This document shows positions 42,658 through 50,304 of a stretch of DNA of 64,000 nucleotides, piece by piece (positions within the stretch are counted from its first letter, which is position 1; each line of letters begins with the position of its first letter). The position numbers were made by a program, and so were the translations under genes. The stretch covers positions 124,001 to 188,000 of the forward strand of contig NZ_FPAA01000007.1 of NCBI RefSeq assembly GCF_900116235.1, read 5' to 3'. This DNA comes from Marininema halotolerans (GTDB lineage: Bacteria > Bacillota > Bacilli > Thermoactinomycetales > DSM-45169). The notes beneath the pieces are model-generated. The model searched no databases and was not told the origin of the DNA. It saw nothing but the letters and a program-made list of their open reading frames with translations.

Positions 42658-44073
42658 ATGGTAGTAGGAGATTTTGCAAACGAAGTCGATGTTCTTGTTG
42701 TCGGGGGTGGCCCTGGTGGATATGTTGCTGCCATTCGAGCTGCCCAGTTGGGGAAAAAAGTAACCTTGGTGGATAAAGCAGAACTGGGTGGTGTGTGCCT
42801 TAACCGGGGCTGCATCCCTTCAAAAGCGTTGATCCATGCAGGGGACGAAATTCACAAGATGAAAAACTCTTCCCATATGGGAATTGAAGTGGATGGCGTA
42901 ACCATTAACTTCGCAGACATGATCAAGTGGAAAGATAGTGTTGTGAACAAGCTGACCAGTGGCGTAGGCTCTCTCTTGAAAAACAACAAGGTTGAGGTTG
43001 TTCAAGGGGAAGTCTACTTCACAGGAGAAGATACCTGTAAAGTGGCTACGGAAAGCAATAGTACAACCTATCAGTTCAATCACTGCATCGTAGCAACGGG
43101 TTCCCGTCCAACGGAGATTAAGTCCCTTCCCTTTGATGGAGAAAACATTATCTCTTCGACAGAAGCCCTTAATCTTTCAGAAATTCCTGCTAAGCTAATC
43201 GTAGTGGGTGGTGGCTATATCGGTCTTGAACTAGGGACTGCCTATGCGAAACTCGGTTCTGAAGTGACGATCCTAGAAGGAATGGATTCCATACTTCCTG
43301 GTGTGGATGCTTCCATGAGCCGCATGGTAAAACGCAACTTGAAAAAGCTTGGTGTTGAAGTTGTGACAGGGGCGATGGTACAAAGTTCCGACAAGTCTAA
43401 GGACGGCGTTACGGTAACCGCGAAGGTGAAGGACGAAGAGAAGACTTGGACGGCGGATAAAGTGCTTGTCTCGATCGGACGAGTTCCCAATACGGATGAA
43501 CTTGGTCTTGATCAAGCGGGTCTTGAAACCGACGAAAAAGGATTTATTGCACATGATGAGCAAATGAAGACGAAGAATGACAAGATCTTTGTGATCGGTG
43601 ATATTGCAGGTCAACCGATGCTTGCTCACAAAGCAAGTTATGAAGGTAAAATTGCAGCAGAAGTGATCGCAGGTGAGCCAAGTGTGGTTGATTACCGGGC
43701 AATGCCTTATGTCATATTCTCTGATCCGGAGTTAGCCTATACGGGCATGACGGAGAAAGAAGCGAAGGAAGCCGGTCATGATGTGGCTGTCAGCCGGTTC
43801 TCCTTTGCTGCCAATGGCCGTGCTCTCTCTCTTGATGCGGCAGACGGATTCTTCCAAGTGGTTGCCGATAAAGAGACGAAGCAAGTCCTTGGTGCTCAAA
43901 TTGTAGGTCCAGAAGCTTCTAGCCTCATCGCGGAAGTGGTTCTGGCGATCGAGATGGGTGCTAATGCTGAGGATATTGCACTGACGATTCATGCCCATCC
44001 TTCATTGCCTGAAACCTTTATGGAAGCAGCAGAAGGAATTATGGGGAATGCCATTCATATGGTGAATAAGTAA
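42658..44073 (+). CDS. pdhD: dihydrolipoamide dehydrogenase (E3)
   Basis: 471 aa, one base after pdhC. FAD site VVGGGPGGYVAAIRAAQ, redox-active pair Cys47/Cys52 in GGVCLNRGCIP, NAD site VVGGGYIGLELG, second FAD part VIGDIAG, and the C-terminal HAHPSLPETF with the His-Glu base. Reoxidises the lipoyl arm. Serves PDH and probably also the glycine cleavage and other oxoacid complexes. Last gene of the operon; terminator at 44089. Confidence 0.97.
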   Translation: MVVGDFANEVDVLVVGGGPGGYVAAIRAAQLGKKVTLVDKAELGGVCLNRGCIPSKALIHAGDEIHKMKNSSHMGIEVDGVTINFADMIKWKDSVVNKLTSGVGSLLKNNKVEVVQGEVYFTGEDTCKVATESNSTTYQFNHCIVATGSRPTEIKSLPFDGENIISSTEALNLSEIPAKLIVVGGGYIGLELGTAYAKLGSEVTILEGMDSILPGVDASMSRMVKRNLKKLGVEVVTGAMVQSSDKSKDGVTVTAKVKDEEKTWTADKVLVSIGRVPNTDELGLDQAGLETDEKGFIAHDEQMKTKNDKIFVIGDIAGQPMLAHKASYEGKIAAEVIAGEPSVVDYRAMPYVIFSDPELAYTGMTEKEAKEAGHDVAVSRFSFAANGRALSLDAADGFFQVVADKETKQVLGAQIVGPEASSLIAEVVLAIEMGANAEDIALTIHAHPSLPETFMEAAEGIMGNAIHMVNK

Positions 44074-44088
44074 ATCGATAGTTGATAC

Positions 44089-44126
44089 AAAAACGCATCT
44101 CCTGTGCTCAGGAGGTGCGTTTTTTT
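44089..44126 (+). terminator. terminator of pdhABCD
   Basis: AAAAACGCATCTCCTG / CAGGAGGTGCGTTTTT with one G-T pair and seven T. Confidence 0.9.
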
Positions 44127-44134
44127 AAAGAAAA

Positions 44135-44572
44135 TTATTTGGATCGATCTAATGCACCGTTAGCTAATCGTAGTCGACCTCTTGCCCAGGTGGGAGTTGT
44201 TGCGTTGGTGATCACACTGCGTAGGTTTTGTTGTGCGGATAAGAGTGGAACAATTGCCCATGCTGGAACAGGTGCTGGTGCTTGATTATTAGTGATTGGT
44301 TCACCGTTGAGAAGCCTTTGCGCGCGGATGGTGGCTTGGGTGATAAGTAAAGATGTGAGTGTGCCATAGGATTGTTGAATGAGATTAAGGGAGGGTTGAG
44401 GGAGGATGATCCTGGGGTTTACATTTGTCCTTACCCGTCTAATATTTGAGGCAATCACGACTACCTGATTAATAAAAGTTTTGGCTGCCGAAAAGCTTAC
44501 GAAGGTGGCTGGAGAGAGTAGCTCTCTAGTCTGAAAGTGTATCTGTTTAATTTGAATCGTTTTTTGTTCCAT
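44135..44572 (-). CDS. hypothetical protein, second of a tandem pair
   Basis: 145 aa, starting 2 nt after the stop of the gene upstream (44575), so same operon. Helical character with hydrophobic stretches but no clear membrane span. C-terminal part PVPAWAIVPLLSAQQNLRSV ... TPTWARGRLRLA is matched in the partner by LPAWARNHVMVSLRNLQLV ... TPNWVRPLLVIA, so the two are probably ancient duplicates. The mid-part also aligns in style (LITQATIRAQRLLNGEPI / ITVMNASAYLTSNRLLTGRI). No Cys or catalytic motif. Function unknown. Confidence 0.55.
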   Translation of the reverse strand: MEQKTIQIKQIHFQTRELLSPATFVSFSAAKTFINQVVVIASNIRRVRTNVNPRIILPQPSLNLIQQSYGTLTSLLITQATIRAQRLLNGEPITNNQAPAPVPAWAIVPLLSAQQNLRSVITNATTPTWARGRLRLANGALDRSK

Positions 44573-44574
44573 AA

Positions 44575-44997
44575 TTACGCACGCCTCCTACCCAGTACGA
44601 CTTCTAGAACACGGATCGCGATAACTAAGAGTGGACGAACCCAATTGGGAGTCGATCTTTTCCGCTGTACCAACTGAAGATTTCGTAAGGATACCATGAC
44701 ATGGTTTCTTGCCCATGCTGGAAGTGGTCGCCTAGGCTTTGCTCCTATCCTACCCGTTAGAAGTCGGTTGGAGGTAAGGTAAGCAGACGCATTCATGACC
44801 GTAATGATCTGTTCTAAGGCTTTTGCTAATTGATTTTGGGTGGGCAGGGTTAGCGCAATTCCTGCAGGTCTACTTGGTTCAAGATTAGCCGCAGTTGACA
44901 TAATCTGGCGGAGTGTTAATCGTGCGAAGCCGATGAGTGCAATATCTCGGCCGGAAAGGGGTCGTCTCAATTCGACAGCAGTTGATTCCACATACAC
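44575..44997 (-). CDS. hypothetical protein, first of a tandem pair
   Basis: 140 aa, ATG 44997 after AAAGGGTG. Arg-rich, helical; ends VLEVVLGRRRA. Shares the PAWA ... TPxW arrangement with the protein encoded next. A CATACATTA element, which fits both SigE and SigK -10 consensus, lies 31 nt upstream, so expression in the sporulating mother cell is plausible. No known domain; role unknown. Confidence 0.55.
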   Translation of the reverse strand: MYVESTAVELRRPLSGRDIALIGFARLTLRQIMSTAANLEPSRPAGIALTLPTQNQLAKALEQIITVMNASAYLTSNRLLTGRIGAKPRRPLPAWARNHVMVSLRNLQLVQRKRSTPNWVRPLLVIAIRVLEVVLGRRRA

Positions 44998-45027
44998 ACA
45001 CCCTTTCTGTAAGAGTAAATTTTTAAA

Positions 45028-45036
45028 TAATGTATG
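45028..45036 (-). promoter_or_regulatory. SigE/SigK-like -10 element
   Basis: On the minus strand this reads CATACATTA, fitting CATACAnT (SigE) and CATAnnnTA (SigK). 31 nt before the 140-aa gene. A -35 partner is not clear. Confidence 0.4.
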
Positions 45037-45277
45037 TATATGGGAGCTATATTTGATATAGTAACTAGCCTAAATTAATAAATATAATATATATGACACG
45101 AATACGCGGTTGTGATAGGCTATTGTATTATCACTATCTATAATGAGAAAGAATACTCTTCAGCGGAAGAGCATGATGGATGATCGGTAATACCATGCCA
45201 ATCCTAGAATGGTGATGTCCTATGATACAATGTTGCATGGAGAGAAGGTCAGGTGGATTAGGAGAGGAGATTAGCCG

Positions 45278-45670
45278 ATGCGTACATCGATCACGATTGA
45301 AGTACGTCCTACCGAAATTGACGTAATGGGTCATGTGAACAATGCAAAGTACTTAGAGTATATGGAGTGGAGTCGAGAAGATTGGTATAACAAGATGAAG
45401 CTCCCTATCGATGTGTTTACAGAGATGAACGTGGGTACGGTGACGGTAAATATTAATATTAATTATCGGAAAGAAGCACGGCAGGGAGAGTTATTGACCA
45501 TTTATACAGAATCCATCCGAAAAGGGAAAAGTAGTTACGTCCTGAAACATGAAATTCGGAATGAGAACAGGGAATTGGTCGCAGAGGCCGATGTAACGAG
45601 TGTTACCATTGATTTAAAGCTGCGAAAAAGTGTGGAAGTCCCTTCTGCGCTTGCAAAAGCATTTTCATAA
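45278..45670 (+). CDS. acyl-CoA thioesterase, 4-hydroxybenzoyl-CoA thioesterase-like hotdog protein
   Basis: 130 aa. Hotdog fold with the signature DVMGHVNNAKYLEYMEW; the Asp is the usual catalytic or binding residue. Then VTVNININYRKEARQGE and YVLKHEIRNE. YbgC/FcbC-like enzymes hydrolyse short acyl-CoA or acyl-ACP thioesters; the substrate is unknown. Ribosome site GGAGAGGAG precedes ATG 45278. Single gene with terminator. Confidence 0.88.
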   Translation: MRTSITIEVRPTEIDVMGHVNNAKYLEYMEWSREDWYNKMKLPIDVFTEMNVGTVTVNININYRKEARQGELLTIYTESIRKGKSSYVLKHEIRNENRELVAEADVTSVTIDLKLRKSVEVPSALAKAFS

Positions 45671-45676
45671 TCAATA

Positions 45677-45714
45677 AAAAGACTGCCGCCGGTTGTATCG
45701 GGGCAGTCTTTTGG
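45677..45714. terminator. terminator between convergent genes
   Basis: AAAAAGACTGCC / GGGCAGTCTTTT; serves the thioesterase gene on +, and may act on the - strand as well. Confidence 0.7.
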
Positions 45715-45722
45715 AATAAAGG

Positions 45723-45959
45723 TTACTTCTCAGCGGATTGACGGAGGGAACGTAGTTCTTCTAGAATGCCTTCAATCTCCATCATCGTTAGTTTTCCTTG
45801 CCGTTTTCCTACCATGGTATAAAGGTCATGGACTTCCTCGTAATCATCAAGATGATAATCTTCTGCTTTAATCAGCCCCGCGTTGACGAGCTTGAGGTGA
45901 TTTTTAATTTCATTAATCATAAAGGTCAAATTTTCTTGCGTAGGTTGTTCCAGGTTCAT
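45723..45959 (-). CDS. DUF1128 family protein (YfkK-like)
   Basis: 78 aa. Matches the small DUF1128 family of Bacilli: ENLTFMINEIKNHLKLVNAGLI, LDDYEEVHDLYTMV, and a C-terminal helix EIEGILEELRSLR. All-helical, cytoplasmic, function unknown. RBS AAAGGAGCG before ATG 45959. Divergent from the DUF309 gene. Confidence 0.85.
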   Translation of the reverse strand: MNLEQPTQENLTFMINEIKNHLKLVNAGLIKAEDYHLDDYEEVHDLYTMVGKRQGKLTMMEIEGILEELRSLRQSAEK

Positions 45960-46053
45960 GGGTTACGCTCCTTTCTCTTCAGACCTATTGTAAAGGAATT
46001 TGTTGCAAATTCCCACTGTTGCCATGCGATTAACCGATGGAGGTGATGGAACG

Positions 46054-46491
46054 ATGAGTCAACCGGGTTGGAAAGGTTATTCCCCGTTATATGTTCAATT
46101 TTTATATCATTTTAACGTTGATCGAGATTACTTTGAGTGTCATGAGGTACTTGAAGAATTATGGATGGAGGAGGGAAGAGAACCGCTCTTTCAAGGGCTT
46201 TTGCAAGTGGCTGTTGCCCTCTATCACCATCGTAATGATAATGAAAATGGTGCACGTAAACTATTAAAAGGTGCATTAGAGAAGCTTGTCGATTATCCAA
46301 AGGATGCCCTAGGAATTGATCTAGATCAATTGAGAACTGATGCAGCTACCTATCTCGAACAGCTAGAGCGGAGTACAAGCACGCATCCCTATCTCTTTCA
46401 TCACCTAAATATTAAGATACTCGATTCTCAACTCGACTCATTAGTGGGAAAAATCATCACTAATCATCGCAGTGATATTGAAGATATGTAA
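46054..46491 (+). CDS. DUF309 domain protein (YpuF-like)
   Basis: 145 aa from ATG 46054 (TGGAGGTGA 8 nt upstream; the frame's earlier start at 46000 has none). Contains the DUF309 core: FNVDRDYFECHEVLEELWMEEG with the conserved HEVLE-W, and FQGLLQVAVALYHHRNDNENGARKLL. Small helical protein, possibly metal-binding through the His/Glu set; function unknown. Confidence 0.88.
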   Translation: MSQPGWKGYSPLYVQFLYHFNVDRDYFECHEVLEELWMEEGREPLFQGLLQVAVALYHHRNDNENGARKLLKGALEKLVDYPKDALGIDLDQLRTDAATYLEQLERSTSTHPYLFHHLNIKILDSQLDSLVGKIITNHRSDIEDM

Positions 46492-46508
46492 GGGATCATT
46501 TGAATCGA

Positions 46509-47084
46509 TCAAACCTTGGTTGACGATAACAGAAAAAACTTAATCAGTGCCATGCATTCTCTTGTTTTGTGGTAGAACATTCGCAGATGTTTTGAGGCAA
46601 AAGGAGCGGGTAGAGCGGTGACCCCTGCTCTTTCAGCGCTTTGTAAGGCACGAAACATATGATAGTCATGGGTAATGAGGTACACATCAGGATCTAACTT
46701 TCGTTTTTTTAATAAACGATTCGTTTGTGAGAGATTTTCTAGGGTATTCATCGAGTGAACTTCAGTCACGATGGCTGTTGTTGGAATTCCATTATTTCCC
46801 AAGTATGCCCGCATCACTTGAGCCTCGCTTACGTGCTGATAATCTCCTCCCCCAGAACATATCACTTCAGTTAACCAACCTTGTCGATAGAGAGTTAGCG
46901 CATAATCTAAACGTTCTTTAAGTGCAGGACTGGGTTCTTCTCCGCGTAATGCCGCACCAAGAACTAAGCCTGGACGTGGTTGGTCAGGCTGAAAATCGAA
47001 GGATTCAAAACGGGATACCTTTTGCCATAAAATGTAGTATCCAATCAAAAACATCGTGATCAAGATGATTAAGCCAGAAATCAT
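46509..47084 (-). CDS. YdcF/SanA-like DUF218 membrane protein
   Basis: 191 aa from ATG 47084, which has CAGGAGGG upstream; the frame runs on to 47288 but the upstream part has no ribosome site and overlaps other DNA poorly. One N-terminal membrane helix (LIILITMFLIGYYILW) then the DUF218 domain: GLVLGAALRGEEPSPALKERLDYA, ICSGGGDYQHVSEAQVM, EVHSMNTLENL, LITHDYHMFRA. Members are linked to cell-envelope integrity; SanA-type activity is not defined. Confidence 0.85.
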   Translation of the reverse strand: MISGLIILITMFLIGYYILWQKVSRFESFDFQPDQPRPGLVLGAALRGEEPSPALKERLDYALTLYRQGWLTEVICSGGGDYQHVSEAQVMRAYLGNNGIPTTAIVTEVHSMNTLENLSQTNRLLKKRKLDPDVYLITHDYHMFRALQSAERAGVTALPAPFASKHLRMFYHKTRECMALIKFFLLSSTKV

Positions 47085-47208
47085 AGCAAGCCCTCCTGAA
47101 AAAAAATTGGGATACTCGTTACACACTCTTCTTCCCAACGATAGTTCACATGCTTTTTGATACATGACATGTGCGATGAAAAAAGCTTGAGGGCATTTTG
47201 AGAGTGAT

Positions 47209-47529
47209 TTATTGACAATCAGGTAACGGGCAGTTGGATAACGTGGGAGGATTGGGATGAAAGACCGAAAATTTATCACGCTGAGCATCCCATTCGATTA
47301 CGATTCCATCGAGCCACCCTGCTTCTGATTGGGGAGCTGTAAAAGGAACGTCAAGTGCTTCTACCAATAAATATCCAGGTAAAATATCCGTTATCTCTAA
47401 TGCGAAGGAGGGGGTATTGCAACCCGATGTTAGAGGGACCACACGAACAGCGAGGGTGTCTCCCTCTTCTTCAGCAGCAAGGAGGGCATGTAATCTTGCT
47501 GCTGCTCGTGTACTGATGTGAATATTCAT
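47209..47529 (-). CDS. HesB/IscA-like small protein (YadR/YfhF-like domain)
   Basis: 106 aa. N-terminal INIHISTRAAARLHALLAAEEEGDTLAVRVVPLTSGCNTPSFALEI pattern (shown here in part) is that of the A-type Fe-S carrier fold, but only one of the usual three conserved cysteines is at the expected place (SGC); two more Cys are in the last residues (NCPLPDCQ). It thus belongs to the degenerate HesB-like group of Firmicutes, and iron-sulfur transfer is not certain. Ribosome site GAAGGGG before ATG 47529. Confidence 0.7.
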   Translation of the reverse strand: MNIHISTRAAARLHALLAAEEEGDTLAVRVVPLTSGCNTPSFALEITDILPGYLLVEALDVPFTAPQSEAGWLDGIVIEWDAQRDKFSVFHPNPPTLSNCPLPDCQ

Positions 47530-47615
47530 TCGATCCCCTTCTTTCGTAGATAGATGCTACGCTACTATAGCATGTTTTTAGGATGGATAGGTACCCATTG
47601 AAGGGTTTAATGAAG

Positions 47616-47652
47616 CAACGCCGTTTCCCTCTAGATAAGAGGGGTGGCGTTG
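47616..47652 (+). other. terminator-like hairpin with no gene before it
   Basis: CAACGCC...CCCTCT / AGAGGG...GGCGTTG stem followed by GTTTTGTTTTGG on the + strand. The genes on its left are on the minus strand, so it may end a small RNA or form part of a leader. No ORF found within 47530-47822. Confidence 0.4.
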
Positions 47653-47822
47653 TTTTGTTTTGGTTTCCTATTGAAGGAGTCGGCTAGAAAGGTGCATCTA
47701 CCCCTCTTATTATGAAAAACGTGGTCACTCAGTGTTTTAGATTACCAACTGCCGTTACTTAATCAGTGAATCTACATAGGATTGATATATAACCTTTATT
47801 CACAAGAAAATAGGTGGTAAGA

Positions 47823-48788
47823 TTGCTTCAAAATCGAACGATCACGGTGATGACCTTAAACGCTTATGTAGGGACAAACTTAGGTCCTTTATTCTCAACA
47901 ACTGCCACTCAATTACCGATACGAGTAACAGAAGTTTTCCGTCAATTTTTAGCGACCAATATCCCTTCGCGAGTAAATGGGTTTGCAGCGGAGATAAAAC
48001 GAGCCCGTCCTGATATCGTCGGACTTTACGAGATGGATATTGTTCAGTTACTTGCCCCTTCTGGTTCAGGTGCTCCCAGTGCGACCTACGATTTTTTAAA
48101 TCTATTGCTCAAAGCTCTGCGAAGGATGGGGCTTCACTATCGTGTCATAGCCATTGGGAAAAATTATGATGGCCTAGCTCCTGCTTCGACGGGTTATACC
48201 GTTCGTCTCTTTGACCGTAATATTATTCTTGCTCGGCGAGGCGCCCCACTATCTTTTTCAAATGTGCAAAACTTTAACTTCAATCAAAATACCGTCATTA
48301 CCCTTGGGGGAAGACCCTTTCCGATCCTGCATGGTTTCTCTACAGTAGATGTCGTCGCTTATGGGAAAAAATTTCGATTTGCAGCGGCTCATTTGGATGG
48401 TTATACAGCAAGTGTACGGTTTGCACAAGTCAATCAATTAATCCGTACCTTGGCTAATCCACCGCTCCCAGTTGTACTCGTAGGTGATTTTAATAGTAAT
48501 GCTCTTCGGAATGGTCGTGTCTACCGCCGTGTACTCCGTGCGGGTTATACAGATGCCTGGACTCAAAAGGGGATTGGACCAGGCCCCACCTATGGTTTTG
48601 ATTATGACTTACTGAACGTGGGGAATTCACTTTTCGAACGAGTGGATTATATTCTGTATAAAGGGAAAAAAGCCTTTACTGTGCGGAAAATTTTCCGCGA
48701 AGGGCAAACACAGCGTGCCCGCATACCATCGTCACCCCTGTGGCCATCGGATACAGCATCGGTTGTCGCACAACTTCGATTAAACTAA
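47823..48788 (+). CDS. endonuclease/exonuclease/phosphatase (EEP) family protein
   Basis: About 321 aa; TTG 47823 with AGGTGG 5 nt upstream is the likely start, GTG 47814 the alternative. EEP fold with MTLNAYVGTN, the metal-binding Glu in DIVGLYEMD, DRNIILARR, FAAAHLDGY, the DFNSN motif (VLVGDFNSNA) and the C-terminal ERVDYILY where the catalytic His is usually found; no SDH motif is visible there, so the site may be altered. No signal peptide. Substrates in the family include DNA, phospholipids and inositol phosphates. Cell role unknown. Confidence 0.75.
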   Translation: MLQNRTITVMTLNAYVGTNLGPLFSTTATQLPIRVTEVFRQFLATNIPSRVNGFAAEIKRARPDIVGLYEMDIVQLLAPSGSGAPSATYDFLNLLLKALRRMGLHYRVIAIGKNYDGLAPASTGYTVRLFDRNIILARRGAPLSFSNVQNFNFNQNTVITLGGRPFPILHGFSTVDVVAYGKKFRFAAAHLDGYTASVRFAQVNQLIRTLANPPLPVVLVGDFNSNALRNGRVYRRVLRAGYTDAWTQKGIGPGPTYGFDYDLLNVGNSLFERVDYILYKGKKAFTVRKIFREGQTQRARIPSSPLWPSDTASVVAQLRLN

Positions 48789-48840
48789 TCAGGGAAATCA
48801 TTTGGGAAAATCAAATTAAAAGGTATGGAATGTACGATTG

Positions 48841-48875
48841 AAAAGGGGAGTTGCGCATTTTCGTTACTCCTTTTC
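48841..48875 (+). terminator. intrinsic terminator
   Basis: AAAAGG(G)GAGT / ACTCCTTTT with one bulged base, T-rich end. Confidence 0.55.
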
Positions 48876-48978
48876 TAATTCTCAAAAAGGTGTGGTTTAA
48901 ATGCTAGGATGCAAAAGATAAATACCCACGTGCCTTTTTCGCTAATCAATTTACCTGTCATACATAGGAGGGTATCGA

Positions 48979-49581
48979 TTGGATAGGAATCTATCGACTT
49001 TACTCGATCGGTTATTGGGCATTGAGAGTACGCAACGTTTTATTCTGGGGGTTGATGGGTTAAGTCGTTCAGGAAAAACTACGCTTGTTCATCAATTGCG
49101 TACCGCATTTGAAAAAAATAATGTATCCGTTATGGTGCTACATATGGACGATTATATTGTGGAACGTAAAAGACGGTATAACACTGGTCAGACACAATGG
49201 GTTGAATACTATCATTTGCAGTGGGATGTGGATTGGCTAACGAGAAATCTTTTTAAGAAATTAAAAGACGCTAATTTCCTGACGCTTCCACAGTATGATC
49301 CCGTATCCGATACCCATCACACCCTCCAGATTCCACTTGCAAAATCCTCGGTTGTGATTGTTGAAGGTGTTTTTTTACTGCGGCAAGAGTGGGAGGATTT
49401 CTTTGATTATACGGTGTTTTTGGAGTGCCCACGTGAACAGCGATTTCATCGCGAAAGTGCTTCGACCCAAAGAAACATGGACAAGTTTCGCGAGAGATAC
49501 TGGAAAGCAGAAAAACACTATATGGAGGTAGAAAGACCGAAGGGGAAAGTCGATGTAGTATTACAAAATGATGCTCATTGA
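48979..49581 (+). CDS. P-loop kinase, uridine-kinase-like
   Basis: 200 aa, TTG start after a GGAGGG site. Walker A GVDGLSRSGKTTLVHQL, then LHMDDYIVERKRRYNTG, the base- or substrate-contact region WVEYYHLQWDVDWL, Walker B-like VVIVEGVFLL, and the lid RERYWKAEKHYMEVERP. Same superfamily as Udk (17425) but only distantly similar, with D in place of the usual Y/H substrate-contact set; it probably phosphorylates another small molecule. Known as a uridine kinase-like group in Bacilli; substrate unknown. Confidence 0.75.
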   Translation: MDRNLSTLLDRLLGIESTQRFILGVDGLSRSGKTTLVHQLRTAFEKNNVSVMVLHMDDYIVERKRRYNTGQTQWVEYYHLQWDVDWLTRNLFKKLKDANFLTLPQYDPVSDTHHTLQIPLAKSSVVIVEGVFLLRQEWEDFFDYTVFLECPREQRFHRESASTQRNMDKFRERYWKAEKHYMEVERPKGKVDVVLQNDAH

Positions 49582-49779
49582 GGATAAAAGAAAAATCGCA
49601 ATGCAGTTATTTCAGTTGAGATTGTTGGGTAAGGGCATATCCCTATATAATCGATTGCTGACATTGAGAAAGGCCGCTTAGTAGCAGAAACACCTAAATT
49701 TGAGTTCTGAAGTCAAACAACCATACCATTCTCAAATCATCGAAATAAAGTAGTGTAGTCAAAGGTGAGGTGAGTGGTG

Positions 49780-50238
49780 ATGAAGATAAGAAACCAAAGG
49801 GCGCGCGCGATTAATACTACGACGGTATTGGCAATTCCTTTTACATTCTATAGTGATCGCGTCATTCAGGGATTTGGTCCAGGGGGAGGACCAGGATTAG
49901 CCTTAGGGTTTCCGATTATTGGAATGGAAATTGGTTTAATCGAAAGAAACCTACAGGAAAACATGGTGGCGGAAATTTTAAGAGTTACCAATTTGTTTAA
50001 TCTTACCGTTGGCAATCGCCTAAACAATAAGACGCTAATCCAACGGGGTGTACCTGTTCCTCAAGGGGTAACGAAGCCAGTTTTACGGGTTGGATTTGAA
50101 CCCACGATTGAAAGAACGTCTCGCCATGTATATAATCAACTGTTTCCTGCGTTAAGGGCAATTAATGAAAACTTAGACTACGTGACCGTTTTAACCACTG
50201 TTGGAAAAGCAACGCATAGAAGGGTTGTGCCATTGTAG
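49780..50238 (+). CDS. hypothetical protein with Gly-rich loop
   Basis: 152 aa from ATG 49780 after GAGGTGA (GTG 49774 also in frame). Starts basic (MKIRNQRARAINTTTVLAIPFTF), has a GPGGGPGLALGFP loop at about residues 33-47, and a middle of hydrophobic beta/alpha pattern; the end is VLTTVGKATHRRVVPL. No P-loop, no membrane span, no Cys. Similar in style to other unknown proteins here (short, basic, no signal). Function unknown. Confidence 0.5.
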   Translation: MKIRNQRARAINTTTVLAIPFTFYSDRVIQGFGPGGGPGLALGFPIIGMEIGLIERNLQENMVAEILRVTNLFNLTVGNRLNNKTLIQRGVPVPQGVTKPVLRVGFEPTIERTSRHVYNQLFPALRAINENLDYVTVLTTVGKATHRRVVPL

Positions 50239-50257
50239 CCTCTTTTGATGATCGAGT

Positions 50258-50304
50258 ATACAACGAATCACCTTCATCATAGAGATGGAGGTGATTCGTT
50301 GTAT
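50258..50304. terminator. hairpin between convergent genes
   Basis: 16-bp perfect stem (ATACAACGAATCACCT / AGGTGATTCGTTGTAT) extended by an inner CATC/GATG. No T-run on either side, so termination efficiency is uncertain. Confidence 0.6.

Noticed and set aside
46509-47288. Longer version of the DUF218 protein
   Set aside because: The first 68 residues have no similarity to the family and no ribosome site; the ATG at 47084 has CAGGAGGG and gives the expected N-terminal membrane helix.
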